Positions 35,440-44,000 of a stretch of DNA of 64,000 nucleotides are shown here, piece by piece. The first letter of the stretch is position 1, and each line of letters begins with the position of its first letter. Under the pieces are notes generated by a model. The model saw only the letters and a program-made list of their open reading frames with translations, was not told where the DNA came from and searched no databases. The DNA is from Rhizobium grahamii CCGE 502. Lineage in GTDB: Bacteria > Pseudomonadota > Alphaproteobacteria > Rhizobiales > Rhizobiaceae. The stretch lies in contig NZ_AEYE02000034.1 in assembly GCF_000298315.2 (NCBI RefSeq), positions 1 to 64,000 of the forward strand. The letters are read 5' to 3'. Made by a program: the position numbers and the translations under genes.

Positions 35440-36720
35440 TCAGCCCTCCCGTGCCTTTTGGTTGTTTTCGGTGCCGGCTTGCAAAGCAAGCTCCGTTACA
35501 ACATCGCTTGAAAGCCAAGCGTAGAGGAGCCAGCCCAACTCGTAGGGGCGGCACTCGTAGTCGACACGGATCGGCGGAAAGATGTAGTTGACGAGCCTCG
35601 GAAACCTTAGGCCCGGGAAGAAGGCAGTCGTCATTGCGGCCGCCCCGCGAACGGCCTTGCCCGGCTCGCGCCGTGCCACTTTCCGCCAGATCACCCCTTG
35701 TTCGGCATCTATCAGCTGCGCAGACGTTTCTGGATGTACATAGATCCAGTGGAGACCCTTGACGATCGCCGAGAGACGGTCCTTGCCGCCGGCTTGATGG
35801 AGTTCATGTAGGACCATGGGCGCCATCGCATGCTGGTGCACGCTGTAGACGGGATAGCCTTCCGTGACCTGGCCCGTCCGCGCATCATAATGCCACCACC
35901 ACTGTCCTTGCGGGCCTTGATGAGCGCATATTGTCTCCGCACAGGTTTCGGCGATCGTGAACGCTTCCCTATTGTTCGTCACGACGTGAAAGCGCGCCAG
36001 CGCCTGGATCGGATAAACCTGGTCGGCGAAGGACCCGATATGACCGCGTACCCAACCGGCTGAGGTGGATGGCAGCACGTGCGGAAAGATCCCCGAGCCC
36101 GACCAACCCGAGAGAAGCTTCCTGCGGGCCAGATGCGCCACCTCAATTGCCGGTCCCCATCCCCACGCCGCGACAGCGGCTGTTAAGGCCCAGGAGCACG
36201 CGACCGTCGCGATGGGAACGTCGGCCGCGAGGTAGTCCCGGAGCTTGAGAAAGAGAGCGGAGGGCCGGTCGCCGGAAACTTCGACTGTCGCCCATGCCGC
36301 AACGGCTAACGCACCGATGTCCTGCGACGCCTCGGCGCGCTGGGCGGTCATCCTGGCGAGATCGATAGCATTGCCGAAACCGAGCACACGCCGCTGGACC
36401 TCGTCGCTCACGCGAGAAAGGCCAAGTGCGACCATCGCCGCATAGCGAATGCTTTCCCCTTCCAGCCGCGTGTTCCATCCTGATGTCGAATGCAAACCGC
36501 GCAGCGTGTGACCGAAAATGCCGTTGCGGTGCATGGCCGGCAAACCATCCAACGCAAGCTGCAGGAGCGGATCGAGCTGATTGCTGGCTGATAAGGATAT
36601 GGCGGCGAGTGCCTTCAAGCGCATATCCGCGGGATTGAAGCCGCCGGCTGCATGCCGCTCTGCGAACTGTCCGGGCGTTCGCCCGTTCGGCCATCGGCTG
36701 TCATGAAGATCATTGGCCAT
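35440..36720 (-). CDS. Unrecognised alpha/alpha-toroid-like protein of the polysaccharide locus
   Basis: A 426-residue, probably cytoplasmic protein with no signal peptide. It is helix-rich with many Trp/His/Tyr clusters: GQWWWHYDARTGQVTEGYPV (about 270-290), SVHQHAMAPMVLHELH, and YECRPYELGWLLYAWLS near the C-terminus. Repeated helical hairpins with small and aromatic residues suggest an alpha/alpha toroid, as in glycoside hydrolases, lyases and terpene cyclases, but no catalytic motif of a named family is recognised. It is first in an operon with the WecG- and WecC-like genes and coupled to the former (TGA-ATG). A role in modifying or sensing the glycan is possible. Confidence 0.75.
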   Translation of the reverse strand: MANDLHDSRWPNGRTPGQFAERHAAGGFNPADMRLKALAAISLSASNQLDPLLQLALDGLPAMHRNGIFGHTLRGLHSTSGWNTRLEGESIRYAAMVALGLSRVSDEVQRRVLGFGNAIDLARMTAQRAEASQDIGALAVAAWATVEVSGDRPSALFLKLRDYLAADVPIATVACSWALTAAVAAWGWGPAIEVAHLARRKLLSGWSGSGIFPHVLPSTSAGWVRGHIGSFADQVYPIQALARFHVVTNNREAFTIAETCAETICAHQGPQGQWWWHYDARTGQVTEGYPVYSVHQHAMAPMVLHELHQAGGKDRLSAIVKGLHWIYVHPETSAQLIDAEQGVIWRKVARREPGKAVRGAAAMTTAFFPGLRFPRLVNYIFPPIRVDYECRPYELGWLLYAWLSSDVVTELALQAGTENNQKAREG

Positions 36721-37148
36721 ACAAAACCCTGAACGATAGAGTGGACAACCGAACGGTCCCTCCGCCTCAATGGGCGAGACGCCAGCTGCGATAAAATCAT
36801 ATTAGAAAATTCGAAGGCCCCAACCACCGCTCTCAAAGACTTACGTAATGCCGCATGTGAATAGGGTGGCAGCGGGTAGATGCACCAATAGGGTGCTATA
36901 CTAAACGGGTATGCCACCTAATCCTCATGGCAAAGGCTTACGTCCGTAGTCCCCATCAGGTGAAGACCATCCTCTCATTCCCCAATAGGATGATCTTTTC
37001 TAAAGCCCGACTAGCCTTTCAGGATAACGGCGGCTGTGTGCACCTCGTATCCCTACCTCTCTCGACAGTCTTCCATCAGACGCCATCTTTGGACAATGTG
37101 GCGGCATCCTACCCGCAGCCAAATTGCAACGAAAGTGAGAAAAGGCAG
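36721..37148. promoter_or_regulatory. Divergent intergenic region with two AATAGGGTG repeats
   Basis: About 430 bp between the toroid-like gene (minus) and a GT2 gene (plus). AATAGGGTG occurs at 36860-36868 and again at 36887-36895, 27 bp apart in the same direction, and TATACT lies at 36897-36902. The plus-strand frame is open from 36927, but no family motif appears before about 37200, so this part is taken as leader. Confidence 0.4.
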
Positions 37149-38102
37149 ATGGATGCGATGTCGAAAAAGGTCCCGCTTGGTGCTGACCCCTGCTTCAGCA
37201 CCTTTGCGGGGATTGCTCTCGTAGTCGTCACCTACAACAGCGCCCAAGTTCTACCGGGAATGCTCGATTCTCTTGCGAGCGGCCTTGAAGGCACAGATCG
37301 ATATGAGATTATTATCGTCGACAATGCTTCTCACGACGATTCCGTCGCCTTGGCGCAGGCGCATCCAATCGGCGCGACGGTGATAGAAACGGGTAAAAAT
37401 GCCGGCTATGCAGGTGGGATCAACGTTGCTGTCGCGACAATTGCCCCAGAGATCGATGTCCTAGTCCTCAATCCCGATATTCGGTTGCAGGCGGGCTGTG
37501 TTCGCGCTCTCTCCCGGCGGCTTTCGGATGATGCGATCGGCGTGGTTGCCCCGAAACTCCTCAACGATGATGGAACAGTCGCCCATTCAGTGCGGCGCGA
37601 GCCGTCTCTTCTCACGATCTGGTCGGACGCACTTCTCGGAACGAAGCTGGCAGCCAAACTCGGTCTCGGCGAAATCGTTGCTTCACCCGATCTTTACAGG
37701 CGCGGCGGCGCAGTCGACTGGGCGACCGGTGCAGCCCTGGCGATTTCAGCCAAGGCGCGCAAAACAGTCGGCTCCTGGGACGAAACCTTCTTTCTCTACA
37801 GCGAGGAGGTCGACTACATGGAAAGGGTGCGGAGTGCCGGAATGGAGGTCGCGTATGTGGCCGATGCCTGTGTAGCACATTCCGGCGGCGAGTATCACCA
37901 GAACGCCTATCTTTCAGGGCTTATGACGTCCAATCGGATACGCTACTTCCGTCGGCATCACAGTGCCTTCGCCACCTTGTTTTTCCGCCTCGGCATCATC
38001 GTCGGCGAGACGATGCGCATGACGCTTGGCCCCGGACATCGGGCAGCCTTATACGCCGCACTCTTCTCGGCCGCGGGGCCTCAAAGCGCGCCGGCGCGTT
38101 GA
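37149..38102 (+). CDS. GT2-family glycosyltransferase (rhamnosyltransferase-like)
   Basis: A protein of about 317 residues with a GT-A fold. ALVVVTYNSAQVLPGMLDSL opens the catalytic domain, followed by IIIVDNASHDDS, NAGYAGGINVA, VLVLNPDI (the DxD position is NPD), GAALAISAKA and ETFFLYSEEVDYMERVR. This set is typical of WbbL/Rfb-type transferases that add deoxyhexoses such as rhamnose. A longer frame to 36927 exists, but ATG 37149 places the domain at the usual distance from the N-terminus and has AAGG nearby. Its last 22 bp overlap the end of the convergent GT4 gene. Confidence 0.82.
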   Translation: MDAMSKKVPLGADPCFSTFAGIALVVVTYNSAQVLPGMLDSLASGLEGTDRYEIIIVDNASHDDSVALAQAHPIGATVIETGKNAGYAGGINVAVATIAPEIDVLVLNPDIRLQAGCVRALSRRLSDDAIGVVAPKLLNDDGTVAHSVRREPSLLTIWSDALLGTKLAAKLGLGEIVASPDLYRRGGAVDWATGAALAISAKARKTVGSWDETFFLYSEEVDYMERVRSAGMEVAYVADACVAHSGGEYHQNAYLSGLMTSNRIRYFRRHHSAFATLFFRLGIIVGETMRMTLGPGHRAALYAALFSAAGPQSAPAR

Positions 38103-39304
38103 GACGCGTTGATAAGATCGGCGTAAATTGCGTCCATCCGGTCGAGCTTTGCCGACCAGAGTGCAGTCTGGCCCACATGCGCGTAGGCAGCCGCCCCCAT
38201 CCTGTTTCGCAGATCTTGATCCACAGTCAGTTTTCGGATGGCCGCAGCGATATCAATAGCCAGAGCATCCGGTGTCGTGACTTGAAGCTTAATCGCACAG
38301 CCGGAAGACACGGCACTTCCCGGCCCGCCGCGATCGACGACGATCAAGGGCAATGAGAACGCCATAGCCTCCAACGCCACGTTGCCGCCCGGTTCTCGAT
38401 AGCTCGGAAAGACGAAGATATCGGCCTTACGATAAAGCTCCGGTAACTCTTCCTTCCGCCGCCAGCCGTGCAACCGCACACGGTCGCCTAGATGGAGTTC
38501 CGCGATGAGCCGTTCGCACTCTGACCGCTCCGGACCTTCTCCGACGATATCGAGCTCAACAGGCAAATCGCGAATCAGGTTCATGGAGCGAATGATGTCG
38601 CGCGCGCCCTTGGTTCGCACGAGGCGCCCGACATAGATCAGCTTTACCGGATTAGGTCGCGCTGATCTGTCGATAGGCGCCGGGATGCCGTCGAGGCCGG
38701 TCTCGCTCATCACCTCGAAACGTTGCAACGGAACCCCGGCAAGTTGTTCACGTACATAGCTGGCGATGCCGAGGACACAATCGGCGCTTTGGAAGCTGGC
38801 GCGCAACAATGGGTCCCAGCGTAACCGCATGCGGTCCAGATGCCGAAGCTTCATGAACCAAGGGCTGGACGCCTCGTCGGCAGCAAAGCCCGCTGGCGTT
38901 GACAAACCGCCACCAACCGGACCGATGATCAGCGGCAGCCCCAGCTTCGCCGCGGGTGACGGGTAGCGCATGGCAACCGGGACTGGTTGATGAACGATGT
39001 CGAAGCGTTCTCCCCTCTCTAGCGCTGAGATCAGCCATCGGCGGGCCCTGATGTAGAAGGGCACGTAGCCTGGTTTCATGAGACTGTTCAATCGCTCCGC
39101 TCGGCCAAGCAACGGCGGCTCCCGCCACTCGATGACCCTTATGCCGGTCATTTGCTCGCTGGGGGGCCTGGCTCCGCGTTTGAAATACGTCAGCAGTGTT
39201 ACATCGTGACGCTCGGAAAGCCTTCGCGCCCATTGAGACGCCACCCATGCCTCGCCAACATCTTCCCCGTTGCACGTTGGCGCTACAAGCACAATCTTCG
39301 CCAC
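38081..39304 (-). CDS. GT4-type glycosyltransferase
   Basis: A protein of about 407 residues with a GT-B fold. AKIVLVAPTCNGEDVGEAWV at the N-terminus, the donor-binding KLIYVGRLVRTKGARDII and LDIVGEGPERSECE, and the EX7E motif in FPSYREPGGNVALEAMAFSLP (E...E) are typical of retaining GT4 enzymes. GTG 39304 with AAGGGA nine bases upstream is preferred over TTG 39343. The 3' end overlaps the convergent GT2 gene by 22 bp, with no room for a separate terminator. Confidence 0.82.
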   Translation of the reverse strand: MAKIVLVAPTCNGEDVGEAWVASQWARRLSERHDVTLLTYFKRGARPPSEQMTGIRVIEWREPPLLGRAERLNSLMKPGYVPFYIRARRWLISALERGERFDIVHQPVPVAMRYPSPAAKLGLPLIIGPVGGGLSTPAGFAADEASSPWFMKLRHLDRMRLRWDPLLRASFQSADCVLGIASYVREQLAGVPLQRFEVMSETGLDGIPAPIDRSARPNPVKLIYVGRLVRTKGARDIIRSMNLIRDLPVELDIVGEGPERSECERLIAELHLGDRVRLHGWRRKEELPELYRKADIFVFPSYREPGGNVALEAMAFSLPLIVVDRGGPGSAVSSGCAIKLQVTTPDALAIDIAAAIRKLTVDQDLRNRMGAAAYAHVGQTALWSAKLDRMDAIYADLINASQRAGAL

Positions 39305-39483
39305 GTCATTTATTCCCTTGCTTAACCGTGGAGATCCCTTCAAACGAGGATTTAGTAAAGCAGTATGGATGCGCGCTTGATCAGAGACAATGCCACCTTT
39401 GGTGTGGTCTATATACGCCCTCTTTCCATCACCCTGTGCCGAGACAGCAGTTCCTCTAAAGGATAGGGCATAGTCCGCTTTGG

Positions 39484-39516
39484 TCTGTCTTTTCGACAGA
39501 TTCCAGATTGTATAAT
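39484..39516 (+). promoter_or_regulatory. Predicted promoter with an overlapping palindrome
   Basis: TATAAT at 39511-39516 is a consensus -10 box about 48 bp before ATG 39564. The expected -35 position falls inside the palindrome TCTGTC-TTTTC-GACAGA (39484-39500) and is itself poor. A weak -35 under a palindrome suggests a site that needs or is blocked by a regulator. Confidence 0.45.
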
Positions 39517-39563
39517 CATGACACTATCGAAGCGATGAAAGAGTATGCGCCCGGAGGGCCACG

Positions 39564-40493
39564 ATGACTGCTGAGGTTTCCGTCATACTACCTACCTACA
39601 ATCGGACGCACAGCCTTCCAGCAGCTATCGCAAGTGTTCTTTCACAATCCTATACCAACTTCGAGCTGATCATCGTTGACGATGGTTCGCGAGAAGATGT
39701 GGAAGGGGTCGTCAAGGCGATCGACGACCCCCGGCTGCGCTATGTACGCCGGTCGATCAATGGGGGGGCAGCGGCCGCCCGCAATACCGGGCTTATGGAA
39801 GCCAAAGGCCGTTTCATTGCCTTTCAGGACAGTGACGATCTCTGGCTGCCCGGAAAGCTCATGAAACAGGTAACACTGCTCTCGGGTATGCCGCATCATG
39901 TTGGCGCTCTCACGGGCGCAAAGATCGTTTACGGCCGGGACGCCCGCTTCAACTATGGCTCAGGACGCGTCGCATACGCACCGCAACCAGAAACCTGCCT
40001 GCGCGTGGACGAAGATCAACTGAGCCATCTCCTGACGGAAAACCGAATTAGTGTGCAGAACGGACTTTTTCGGCGTGACTGCCTGCCGTACATCGCTTGG
40101 TTTGATAGCTGCGCTCGCGCCAACGAGGATTGGGAATTCGCGATCAGGCTCGTCCAACACACGACGGTTTACGAGGATATCGAGCCGGTCGTTCTTGGCT
40201 TTGCTTCAGCAGACAGCATTTCCTCCAATCCGCGCAAGCAGATGATCGGTATGCTCCGTATCTTGCGAAAGCATAGGGCGGTCCTGTCGCTCCGGAAAAA
40301 CCAGCGGTCGTGGATGCTCATCGATCTTGCCATCACGTTCTACAAAGTCGGCAAGCCCAGGTGGGCCATGAAATTCCTGCTGGCCGGTCTCAAGGATCAT
40401 CCGGCTCATAGCCTTTTACTCGGAACAGGTTTCTTGAGAAGGGCTTGCAGGACGACAACGCGGCGGGTCCAATCCTTGCTAGTGTGGTCGTAG
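39564..40493 (+). CDS. GT2-family glycosyltransferase
   Basis: A 309-residue GT-A enzyme. VSVILPTYNRTHSLPAAIAS, FELIIVDDGSRED, NGGAAAARNTGLMEAKGRFI and FQDSDDLW (DxD) are all canonical. ANEDWEFAIRLVQHT carries the ED acid pair. The C-terminal 90 residues are basic with a short hydrophobic patch, as expected for a peripheral membrane transferase. ATG 39564 has CCGGAGG seven bases upstream. It precedes the polymerase-like gene in the same direction. Confidence 0.88.
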   Translation: MTAEVSVILPTYNRTHSLPAAIASVLSQSYTNFELIIVDDGSREDVEGVVKAIDDPRLRYVRRSINGGAAAARNTGLMEAKGRFIAFQDSDDLWLPGKLMKQVTLLSGMPHHVGALTGAKIVYGRDARFNYGSGRVAYAPQPETCLRVDEDQLSHLLTENRISVQNGLFRRDCLPYIAWFDSCARANEDWEFAIRLVQHTTVYEDIEPVVLGFASADSISSNPRKQMIGMLRILRKHRAVLSLRKNQRSWMLIDLAITFYKVGKPRWAMKFLLAGLKDHPAHSLLLGTGFLRRACRTTTRRVQSLLVWS

Positions 40494-40698
40494 GTCACAA
40501 ACGCGATGCGGGATCAGGCAAAGGAGATTCCATGTCAACGCACAGTCCTTTTTCGGGGGTGGGACACTCGCTCGACGTAGCGATTGGATCGCGGACCTGG
40601 CGCTCCAAGTGCCCTCCTCATCCTTAGTGCGTAGTGCGCCAGAGATCTGCGACCGTGATATCAAAGTGAAATATCAGCAATCCAGACTGCGGTTTATT

Positions 40699-42117
40699 AT
40701 GAGGGCTTCAGCCAGAACAAGGGCAAATAGGGACACCGCCATCCTTGAGGACGGCCCTGCCCCCCTTTCGCGCCAAACGCTTCGCCAGCGAGAGACTGCC
40801 GCTGCGCCCACCACCCGGCTGGCATTGGCCGTTAAGGCTTTCATCATTTGTGCATTCCTTCCTTGGCTATGGCAGATCGGCTCCGTCTGGATTTCTCCGT
40901 ACCGGCTCGTGTTGATTCTTGCCGCGGTGCCCTGCATCTTCATGTGGTTGAGCGGTCGAGCAGGCACCATTCGCGCCGCCGACATTTCCATATGCTTTTA
41001 TTGTCTGTGGTGTTTCATCAGCCTGTCCGTCGTGCATGGCGTAGATGCTGCCCTTCAACCCGCCGGAACGATGACCATCGAAACCGCCGGAGCCTATTTT
41101 TTGGGACGGTGCTTCATCCGTACGCCCGAGCAGTTCCATGCGATGTCCCGCCTGCTATTCTGGATCATCGTCATGATCTTTCCCCTCGCGATCATTGAGT
41201 CCGTGTCGAACACGAACATATCGCTGGATGTCTTTTCGACACTTTTCCCGACTCACGTCGTTGCGGAAAACATTCCGCGCTGGGGGTTGCGGCGCGTGCA
41301 AAGCGTCTTCGAACACCCGATACTGTTCGGCGTAACCTGCGGCGCCATCCTCGCCCTCGTCCACCTCGTTGTATGCGAGAGAGCGTCACCCGTGCAGCGC
41401 TGGGGTGCGACCGGAGTTGTGCTCGTGACCGCAGCTCTTTCGCTGTCCTCAGGTCCGATAACCGCCCTTATGGTTCAGATTCTCATCTTGTTCTGGGACC
41501 GGGTTTTCAAGGCTTATCCGAAGCGCTGGCGCGTGCTCTGGATCCTTCTCCTCGCAATGTACGGGATGATCTCGCTGGTCTCCAACCAGTCGGTCCCAGA
41601 ATTTCTCATGACCCATTTCACCTTTGATGCGGCCTCGGCTAACTATCGTACCTTGATATGGCACTTCGGATCCGGTTCAGCCCTCAATCACCCGCTCTTC
41701 GGGGTTGGCTTCAACCGATGGGACCGACCGGAATGGATGCCAAACAGCATCGACATGTTCTGGCTTTATCATGCCGTCCTGTTCGGCATCCCTGCCGGTC
41801 TGCTGATGATATTGGCCTTCCTCATGATGGTCATTCCGGTTGCTTTCAAGCGCGGTCTCGAGCCACGGCTCGTCCAGTATCGCACGGCCTATCTGGCCGT
41901 CATGAGCGGTTATTTCCTCGTTGGTTGGACTGTGCATTTCTGGAACGCCACCTACGTACTTTTCTTGTTTTTCCTGGGAAGCGGCAGCTGGCTTCTCGAT
42001 ACCGGCAACCAGCATCGCAAGACAAGCCGCGACGGGCCTGGCGCCATTCCGAACCGTCGGCCTTCCGGCCGCCTGTCATCACGACCGTACGCGACCGAGT
42101 CGGGCGGCCTATTGTAG
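40699..42117 (+). CDS. O-antigen polymerase/ligase-like membrane protein (Wzy/WaaL type)
   Basis: About 472 residues with 10-12 hydrophobic segments and a long periplasmic loop carrying FGSGSALNHPLFGVGFNRW (about residues 330-350). That is the position and style of the Wzy_C/WaaL loop (the common pattern is NHPLfGvGfg). It would polymerise repeat units on the periplasmic face. The N-terminal 35 residues and C-terminal 40 residues are hydrophilic and of low similarity to the family. ATG 40699 is chosen without a clear ribosome site; GTG 40609 is also in frame. Confidence 0.8.
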   Translation: MRASARTRANRDTAILEDGPAPLSRQTLRQRETAAAPTTRLALAVKAFIICAFLPWLWQIGSVWISPYRLVLILAAVPCIFMWLSGRAGTIRAADISICFYCLWCFISLSVVHGVDAALQPAGTMTIETAGAYFLGRCFIRTPEQFHAMSRLLFWIIVMIFPLAIIESVSNTNISLDVFSTLFPTHVVAENIPRWGLRRVQSVFEHPILFGVTCGAILALVHLVVCERASPVQRWGATGVVLVTAALSLSSGPITALMVQILILFWDRVFKAYPKRWRVLWILLLAMYGMISLVSNQSVPEFLMTHFTFDAASANYRTLIWHFGSGSALNHPLFGVGFNRWDRPEWMPNSIDMFWLYHAVLFGIPAGLLMILAFLMMVIPVAFKRGLEPRLVQYRTAYLAVMSGYFLVGWTVHFWNATYVLFLFFLGSGSWLLDTGNQHRKTSRDGPGAIPNRRPSGRLSSRPYATESGGLL

Positions 42118-42309
42118 GCACCGTCGACTGGCGTTGACTTTACCTATCGAAACGGACAGGGAGGAATGGGACGGCTTGAGCTTGTCGATTGCGGCCGGTG
42201 GCGACGTTTCGGCAACGAGATGAAGTACAGATTGTCGCGGCGATCTCTTCGGAACTTGGCTCGCGTGTGACGCAGGCACAGTGACAGGGATTTTGCGTTC
42301 GAGGTCATG

Positions 42310-42349
42310 AATGGCGCCGGCATAGGGTCATTGCCGAATGCCGGCCATT
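42310..42349. terminator. Strong hairpin between convergent genes
   Basis: A 12-base arm (AATGG...GCCGGCAT with a two-base bulge) pairs with ATGCCGGCCATT around a 14-base loop. It lies between the stop of the polymerase gene (42117) and that of the asparagine-synthase-like gene (42446). There is no T-run on either strand, so it may be a bidirectional, Rho-assisted or RNA-stabilising structure. Nothing else was recognised in 42118-42445. Confidence 0.45.
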
Positions 42350-42445
42350 GAGGCTGTCAGCACGGATGGGTCGTTGCCCGTGGACCGCGATGTCGACATG
42401 GTCGCCGCCCTCTATACACTCCGTCCCCAGGTTGCGCAGCCTTGC

Positions 42446-43969
42446 CTACTCGGCGCGGCGTGCGAGCATGCGGCCGAGTTTGACTGAGGTCAGCTGTCGG
42501 ATTTTCCGAATCGCCCGATTCGGAGATGCCATTGCGTTACGCGCTATCCTCGCCCTGTCGCGCCAATCGCCATAGCGATTTATTGGAAGCGATAGCAATT
42601 CCGGCCACGTTTGTTGGATCCCCTGTACTATGAGGCCGTTGTTGCGTCTGAGGGATGGTGGCACAGACAGCATCGCCATATAGATATCTCTTGAAACAAG
42701 CGGGTTCACCTCGACTATCCGCGGCGCAGCGTACGACTGCGAGAAAGCCCAGCAACTCATCCGCAGTTCCATATAGGCAAGATCCAACAGGAAGAGGCTG
42801 TCATAGTGCCTGAGCGGTTCGAGCCAACGCTGCACCTCCTTAAGTAACAAAGGATGATGCGGAAGTTTCAGCCTCGACACGATGCCAGGCGCATCAATGG
42901 CTATTCCTTGTTCAGAATTCAACCAAAGGAAGCCGCGGCCTATCTCGCCGCCGAGCCCTCCGATGAAGATCCTGCCGTTCAATGGCTCGACGCTTGGATG
43001 CATCGTCATATTGGAGCCGCTGATGCAATGGCCGACGCGCATCTGCCAAGCTCTCGCTCCATTCGCGTCCGCTTCTACATATTCGAGCAGGCGATGCTTC
43101 AAGTCGAAGCGCCTTGCTAGTTCCCTCGAGCGCGTGACGTCCAGTTCCGCACCCGGGGCCTTGACCGTGACGAAGTCAATATCTCCGGCAAAACTACGGC
43201 AACAGCCGAGAAGAAGGCGCGTCTCGTTGCCCGCTGTAAGAGCCATTGTCCCAAGTCCGGTCCGCTGGATTGCCCGTATTGTGCGTTCGACTTTATCCGC
43301 TATCAAGGCGACCGGCTCTGAAAGATCCTTGGCTTCCTCAATCTTGCCGGCAGGCCAATGCCGCACCGTCTGCATAGTTACCATATCAAGATAGTGGTTG
43401 CACATCAGGCGTCTGATGCCGGTATGTGCAGTCAGTCCTGCTGGAAACCAGCCATCCTGATCAACGGTCAATCCTCGATACAGCTCGTTATCGAACCGTT
43501 GGCGGTAGGCTGATGGGTCGAGAAGCAACGCGGTCGTGGCGGCTGCAGTTTTGGTTTGAGGGTCGTAAACCAGGGAATTGCTGCCGTTCGCATCGAGATA
43601 GATACGTCGCGCGAAGGTTGTATCGAGTACGAAGACAAAACTGCCCGCTAGCCGGTAGATCTGTTCCTCAACCCACTGGTCGATATCGTTGATCTGATCC
43701 AGTGAATCGTCCAACCGTATGGAGGACGTAAGAATTTCCTCCGCGTCGGTATCGATGACGGTTCCTAGAAGAAGTCCTATTGAGCGGCCGGACGCATCCA
43801 GCACATCAACCCTGTTTAGTGGTTCAAAGACGTCAACGCATAGCGTTTCTAGACAGTGGCGCGTGGCACTCGCAGCCGTCGGGCAGTCGCCCCGCGAAAC
43901 AATGAACTGTCCTTGGAAATCAGGGAGGGGAAAAATGTGGCTGGTTCCAATCATCATTTTGCTAGTCAA
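42446..43969 (-). CDS. Asparagine-synthase-like protein with an altered PP-loop
   Basis: A 507-residue protein with the layout of asparagine-synthase-like enzymes in glycan loci. An N-terminal half resembles the glutaminase-like fold (LAGSFVFVLDTTFARRIYLD, GWFPAGLTAHTGIRRL) without an N-terminal catalytic Cys. The C-terminal half is synthetase-like. The nucleotide-binding loop, usually SGGxDS or TAGxDSR, reads LTAGNETRLLL (about residues 243-253), so the Asp-Ser pair is replaced. It may have lost adenylation or uses changed chemistry, for example amidating a uronic acid. TTG 43969 with AGGA seven bases upstream is a plausible start, as is ATG 43957. It follows the beta-helix gene by 31 bp. 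Confidence 0.7.
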   Translation of the reverse strand: MTSKMMIGTSHIFPLPDFQGQFIVSRGDCPTAASATRHCLETLCVDVFEPLNRVDVLDASGRSIGLLLGTVIDTDAEEILTSSIRLDDSLDQINDIDQWVEEQIYRLAGSFVFVLDTTFARRIYLDANGSNSLVYDPQTKTAAATTALLLDPSAYRQRFDNELYRGLTVDQDGWFPAGLTAHTGIRRLMCNHYLDMVTMQTVRHWPAGKIEEAKDLSEPVALIADKVERTIRAIQRTGLGTMALTAGNETRLLLGCCRSFAGDIDFVTVKAPGAELDVTRSRELARRFDLKHRLLEYVEADANGARAWQMRVGHCISGSNMTMHPSVEPLNGRIFIGGLGGEIGRGFLWLNSEQGIAIDAPGIVSRLKLPHHPLLLKEVQRWLEPLRHYDSLFLLDLAYMELRMSCWAFSQSYAAPRIVEVNPLVSRDIYMAMLSVPPSLRRNNGLIVQGIQQTWPELLSLPINRYGDWRDRARIARNAMASPNRAIRKIRQLTSVKLGRMLARRAE

Positions 43970-44000
43970 CTTGACTTCCTATTTTGCTTTGGACTGGGAA

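Noticed and set aside
36927-37148. N-terminal extension of the GT2 gene
   Set aside because: In frame, but the residues resemble no GT2 leader, and the catalytic fold starts at the normal distance from ATG 37149.
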